Positions 12,940-15,875 of a stretch of 15,875 nucleotides of DNA are shown here, piece after piece. The stretch is from NCBI GenBank assembly GCA_028869725.1, contig JAGWRJ010000867.1, positions 1 to 15,875 of the forward strand, written 5' to 3'. Each line of letters starts with the position of its first letter. Within the stretch, counting starts at the first letter, position 1. The translations under genes were made by a program, and so were the position numbers. Source of the DNA: Alphaproteobacteria bacterium. Its GTDB lineage: Bacteria; Pseudomonadota; Alphaproteobacteria; Micropepsales; Micropepsaceae. Under the pieces are notes generated by a model. The model searched no databases and was not told the origin of the DNA. It saw only the letters and a list, made by a program, of their open reading frames with translations.

Positions 12940-15006
12940 TCAGATCAATCCCATGGCTACGATCGCCATGTCGATCAACTTGATTCCGATAAAGGGGATA
13001 ACGAGCCCGCCAACTCCGTAGATCAGGAGATTGCGCCGTAACACGTTAGCCGCGCTCTCTGCCCTATAAGTCACCCCATTTAGCGCCAGCGGGATGAGCG
13101 CAATAATGATTAGCGCATTGAAGATTATCGCTGATAATATTGCACTTCTTGGGCTATGAAGGGCCATTACATTTAGGGCATCGAGTTGCGGATAAAACGC
13201 AAGAAAAATTGCTGGAATGATCGCAAAATATTTTGCCACATCATTCGCAATCGAGAATGTGGTGAGTGCCCCGCGGGTCATAAGAAGCTGCTTGCCGATC
13301 TCAACAACCTCAATCAGCTTCGTCGGGTCGCTATCAAGATCAACCATGTTACCGGCCTCGCGTGCGGCCATGGTCCCGGTATTCATGGCCACACCGACAT
13401 CCGCCTGCGCCAGTGCCGGAGCATCATTTGTTCCATCTCCGCACATCGCAACCAACTTGCCTTTGGCCTGCTCGGAACGGATTAGATCCAGCTTCGTCTC
13501 CGGCGTCGCCTGCGCCAAAAAATCATCAACCCCGGCTTCGGCCGCAATAGCCGCCGCGGTCATCGGGTTATCGCCTGTAACCATGACCGTTCGAATGCCC
13601 ATCTGACGCAGAGCCGAGAAACGCTCGCGAATTCCGCCCTTCACAATGTCCTTCAGATGGATGACGCCGAGCAGGCGGCCATCCCTGACGACGGCGAGCG
13701 GCGTACCGCCCTCCTTGGCGATGCGTTCGGAAATGATCTCGGTCTGGTGGGAGGCGAAGGTGTTGGCGTTGGGCGTGACCTTAAGCACTGCATCGACAGC
13801 ACCCTTACGAACCCAGCTGTGTCCAACATCGATGCCGCTAATGCGCGTCTGAGCAGAAAAGGGGACAAAGCGGGCATTTGTTATGGTCTTGTGCTCGTCG
13901 CCCAGCCCATACTTTCCCTTTGCCAGCTGCACAATCGAACGTCCCTCGGGCGTCTCGTCAGGAACGGAAGATAAAAGGGCGGCTTCCGCCAGTTCGCCCG
14001 GCTCCACGCCCTGAAGTGGCATGAATTCCACCGCCTGGCGATTCCCCAAAGTGATGGTTCCGGTCTTGTCCAGAAGCAAGGTGTCGACATCGCCTGCTGC
14101 TTCCACCGCACGCCCCGACATCGCCAGAACGTTGAAACGCACCAGCCGATCCATTCCGGCGATGCCTATAGCCGACAAAAGTGCCCCTATTGTCGTAGGA
14201 ATCAGCGTCACAAACAGCGCCACCAGCATCAGCACGCTAACCCGGCCATTCGCGTAGGCCGAAAACGACGGGATCGTTACAATCGCAAAGACAAAAATGA
14301 TCGTCATGCCAGCTAGGAGAATATTCAGGGCAATCTCGTTTGGTGTCTTCTGCCGCGACGCTCCCTCTACAAGAGAGATCATACGATCAAGAAAGGTAGA
14401 ACCTTTAGTCGCTGTAATTCGAACCACAATCTGATCGGAAAGTACGCGCGTTCCGCCGGTCACCGCCGAGCGGTCCCCACCAGATTCACGGATCACTGGA
14501 GCGCTTTCTCCGGTGATTGCCGACTCATCAACAGATGCGACACCTTCGATGACGTCGCCATCAGAGGGAATGAGCTCACCAGCCTCCACGAGAACCAGAT
14601 CGCCACGTTCCAGCTCATGGGCTGCTACTTTTCTCCACACTTTCGTCTGGATGTCGGCCAGCTTCTTCGCGGAAAGCTCTACCTTGGTTCTGCGCAGAGA
14701 TTCGGCCTGGGCCTTGCCTCGGCCCTCAGCGACGGCTTCGGCGAAATTGGCGAACAACACCGTAAACCAGAGCCAGAGATTGATCTGAAAGTCGAAGCCG
14801 AGATGAGACCTGCCGATCAACGCATCACGGACAAGCAAAACGGTCGTCAGGCTGGTCACAATCTCAACTACAAACATGACAGGATTACGCGCCAGTAGTC
14901 TCGGATCAAGCTTTCGGAACGCCTGACCGGTCGCGGCTAACAGTAGTGAGCGATCGAACAGTGATACTCTGATAGCGTGCTTCCGCACTTTATGGGAAAT
15001 CTGCAT
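12940..15006 (-). CDS. kdpB: KdpB, catalytic P-type ATPase subunit of the K+ pump
   Basis: KdpB hydrolyses ATP to drive K+ uptake through KdpA and is phosphorylated during the cycle. The 688-residue protein (E. coli 682) contains all the diagnostic motifs. These are TGES (165-168), DKTGT with phospho-Asp313, and FVPFSAQTR with KGAVDAVL in the nucleotide-binding domain. TGDNPMT, CGDGTNDAPALAQADVGVAM (GDGTND 523-528) and MNTGTMAAREA follow. Membrane helices flank these domains. TGES carries the serine that is inhibitorily phosphorylated in E. coli (Ser162 there). The ATG at 15006 is chosen. The frame is open to a TTG at 15012, which would add two residues. The gap to the kdpA stop is 12 nt with a weak GGGTTTGG site. 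The GC content is patchy inside this gene (see findings). Confidence 0.97.
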   Translation of the reverse strand: MQISHKVRKHAIRVSLFDRSLLLAATGQAFRKLDPRLLARNPVMFVVEIVTSLTTVLLVRDALIGRSHLGFDFQINLWLWFTVLFANFAEAVAEGRGKAQAESLRRTKVELSAKKLADIQTKVWRKVAAHELERGDLVLVEAGELIPSDGDVIEGVASVDESAITGESAPVIRESGGDRSAVTGGTRVLSDQIVVRITATKGSTFLDRMISLVEGASRQKTPNEIALNILLAGMTIIFVFAIVTIPSFSAYANGRVSVLMLVALFVTLIPTTIGALLSAIGIAGMDRLVRFNVLAMSGRAVEAAGDVDTLLLDKTGTITLGNRQAVEFMPLQGVEPGELAEAALLSSVPDETPEGRSIVQLAKGKYGLGDEHKTITNARFVPFSAQTRISGIDVGHSWVRKGAVDAVLKVTPNANTFASHQTEIISERIAKEGGTPLAVVRDGRLLGVIHLKDIVKGGIRERFSALRQMGIRTVMVTGDNPMTAAAIAAEAGVDDFLAQATPETKLDLIRSEQAKGKLVAMCGDGTNDAPALAQADVGVAMNTGTMAAREAGNMVDLDSDPTKLIEVVEIGKQLLMTRGALTTFSIANDVAKYFAIIPAIFLAFYPQLDALNVMALHSPRSAILSAIIFNALIIIALIPLALNGVTYRAESAANVLRRNLLIYGVGGLVIPFIGIKLIDMAIVAMGLI

Positions 15007-15018
15007 GACCAAACCCGT

Positions 15019-15875
15019 TCAGTACAACTTGCCGGCCATCATTGCGAAGTGCTCCGCAATCGGTCCCAGCGCCAATGCCGGAAAAAAGGTAAGACCACCG
15101 ACGATGATGATTACGCCAGTTAACAATCCGATCCATAAAAGACCGGTCGTAGGAAAAGTGCCCGCGGACGCCGGAATAACCTTCTTGCCAGCAAGGGAGC
15201 CCGCCACCGCCATCATCGGAACAATGAATAAAAAGCGGCCAATCAGCATCGAGAGTCCGACCGTCGTATTCCAGAAAGGTGTGTTGGCATTCAACCCAGC
15301 AAATGCGCTTCCGTTGTTGCCGGTGCCGGAGGTATAGGCGTAAAGGATTTCGCTAAATCCATGAGGGCCGGCATTGGCGAGGCTTGTCAGGGCATTAGGC
15401 AATACCGACGCGAGCGCCGTAAATCCCAGGATCGATAGAGGTAGAATCAAGATTGCCAACATCGCCATCTTGACTTCCCGCGCCTCGATCTTCTTGCCGA
15501 GATATTCGGGAGTGCGACCTACCATCAGACCGGCGATAAATACTGCGAGTACTGCAAAGAGCAGCATGCCGTAAAGGCCGGAGCCCACTCCGCCAAAGAC
15601 AATTTCGCCCAGCTCGATATTGATCGTCGGAACAAGACCGCCGATGGGCGTAAAGCTGTCAATCATCGCATTGACAGATCCGTTTGAAGCGTCGGTCGTT
15701 GCATTGGTCCACAGTGCTGAATTGGTGATTCCGAAGCGAACTTCCTTACCTTCCATGTTGCCTCCAGTCTGGAGGGCGGAATTGGAGGTATCGACGTGCG
15801 GCTGCGAGATTGCGAGAGAGGGATGCGCTTCGGCCCAGTAGGTGACAGCCGTTCCGGCGACAAAGATCAGCGCCA
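15019..15875 (-). CDS. kdpA: KdpA, K+-binding and channel subunit, C-terminal half, cut by window edge
   Basis: KdpA is the channel-like subunit that selects K+ for KdpB. I read the frame to the right edge of the window: 284 codons plus stop are visible, about the C-terminal half of the usual 557 residues. Before the internal methionine at 15756 the frame continues without a break through FVAGTAVTYWAEA, TSNSALQTGGN and then MEGKEVRFG, a typical KdpA segment. Two selectivity-filter loops are visible: TTDASNGSVNAM (about 15699-15664) and SGTGNNGSAFAGL (about 15330-15292). The family blocks GEIVFGGVGSGLYGMLLFAVL, GRTPEYLGKK and GPHGFSEILYAYTSG are present, and the end is LGPIAEHFAMMAGKLY. kdpF and the kdp promoter lie beyond the window. 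Order kdpA-B-C-D-E is the standard one. Confidence 0.95.
   Translation of the reverse strand, partial: ALIFVAGTAVTYWAEAHPSLAISQPHVDTSNSALQTGGNMEGKEVRFGITNSALWTNATTDASNGSVNAMIDSFTPIGGLVPTINIELGEIVFGGVGSGLYGMLLFAVLAVFIAGLMVGRTPEYLGKKIEAREVKMAMLAILILPLSILGFTALASVLPNALTSLANAGPHGFSEILYAYTSGTGNNGSAFAGLNANTPFWNTTVGLSMLIGRFLFIVPMMAVAGSLAGKKVIPASAGTFPTTGLLWIGLLTGVIIIVGGLTFFPALALGPIAEHFAMMAGKLY

Noticed and set aside
1..15875. CRISPR array, tRNA, rRNA, transposase, phage genes or toxin-antitoxin pair
   Set aside because: I looked for regular repeats, cloverleaf-like segments and known mobile proteins on both strands and found none.

Overview
The window reads as chromosomal DNA from a Gram-negative proteobacterium, most likely an alphaproteobacterium. 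The evidence is an Sec-signal lipoprotein, an OppBC pair close to the E. coli proteins, a KdpABCDE set, and a moderately high GC content (hand-counted 60-base samples give about 55-68% in the left half and 35-67% in the kdp half). An acetic-acid-bacterium-like relative is possible, but I cannot prove the genus from sequence alone.

Layout, left to right. (1) Positions 1-304, minus strand: the N-terminal part of a nitronate monooxygenase (2-nitropropane dioxygenase family) that runs off the left edge. (2) 433-5817, plus strand: hutH (histidine ammonia-lyase), then oppB, oppC and a fused two-domain ATPase (OppD and OppF in one chain). The three transporter genes are tightly packed (overlap of 4 nt, then 1 nt gap). 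hutH lies 156 nt upstream and may be in the same operon. (3) 5829-6419, minus strand: a small secreted protein of unassigned function, convergent with the ATPase gene. (4) 6500-8107, plus strand: oppA-type peptide-binding lipoprotein, divergent from the secreted protein across 80 bp, followed by a stand-alone ModE-type winged-helix regulator (8264-8653). (5) 8654-8940: non-coding gap between the two blocks. (6) 8941-15875, minus strand: kdpA (partial), kdpB, kdpC, kdpD and kdpE, read right to left. This is the high-affinity K+ uptake P-type ATPase with its two-component system.

How they work together. OppA would capture oligopeptides in the periplasm, OppB/OppC form the channel, and the fused ATPase drives uptake. 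Peptide hydrolysis would yield histidine that HutH deaminates to urocanate and ammonia, although the other hut genes are not in the window. The Kdp half makes the K+ pump KdpABC and its sensor and regulator KdpD/KdpE.

The most notable anomaly is that kdpD is split by a one-base frameshift in a homopolymer (six A on the plus strand, 10522-10527). The shift separates the sensor and membrane half from the histidine-kinase half. Everything else in the kdp block looks intact. I see no tRNA, rRNA, CRISPR array, transposase or phage gene. I found no clearly new multi-gene system. The best candidates for something undescribed are the secreted two-cysteine protein embedded in the opp locus and the short ModE-like regulator with palindromic DNA in front of it.
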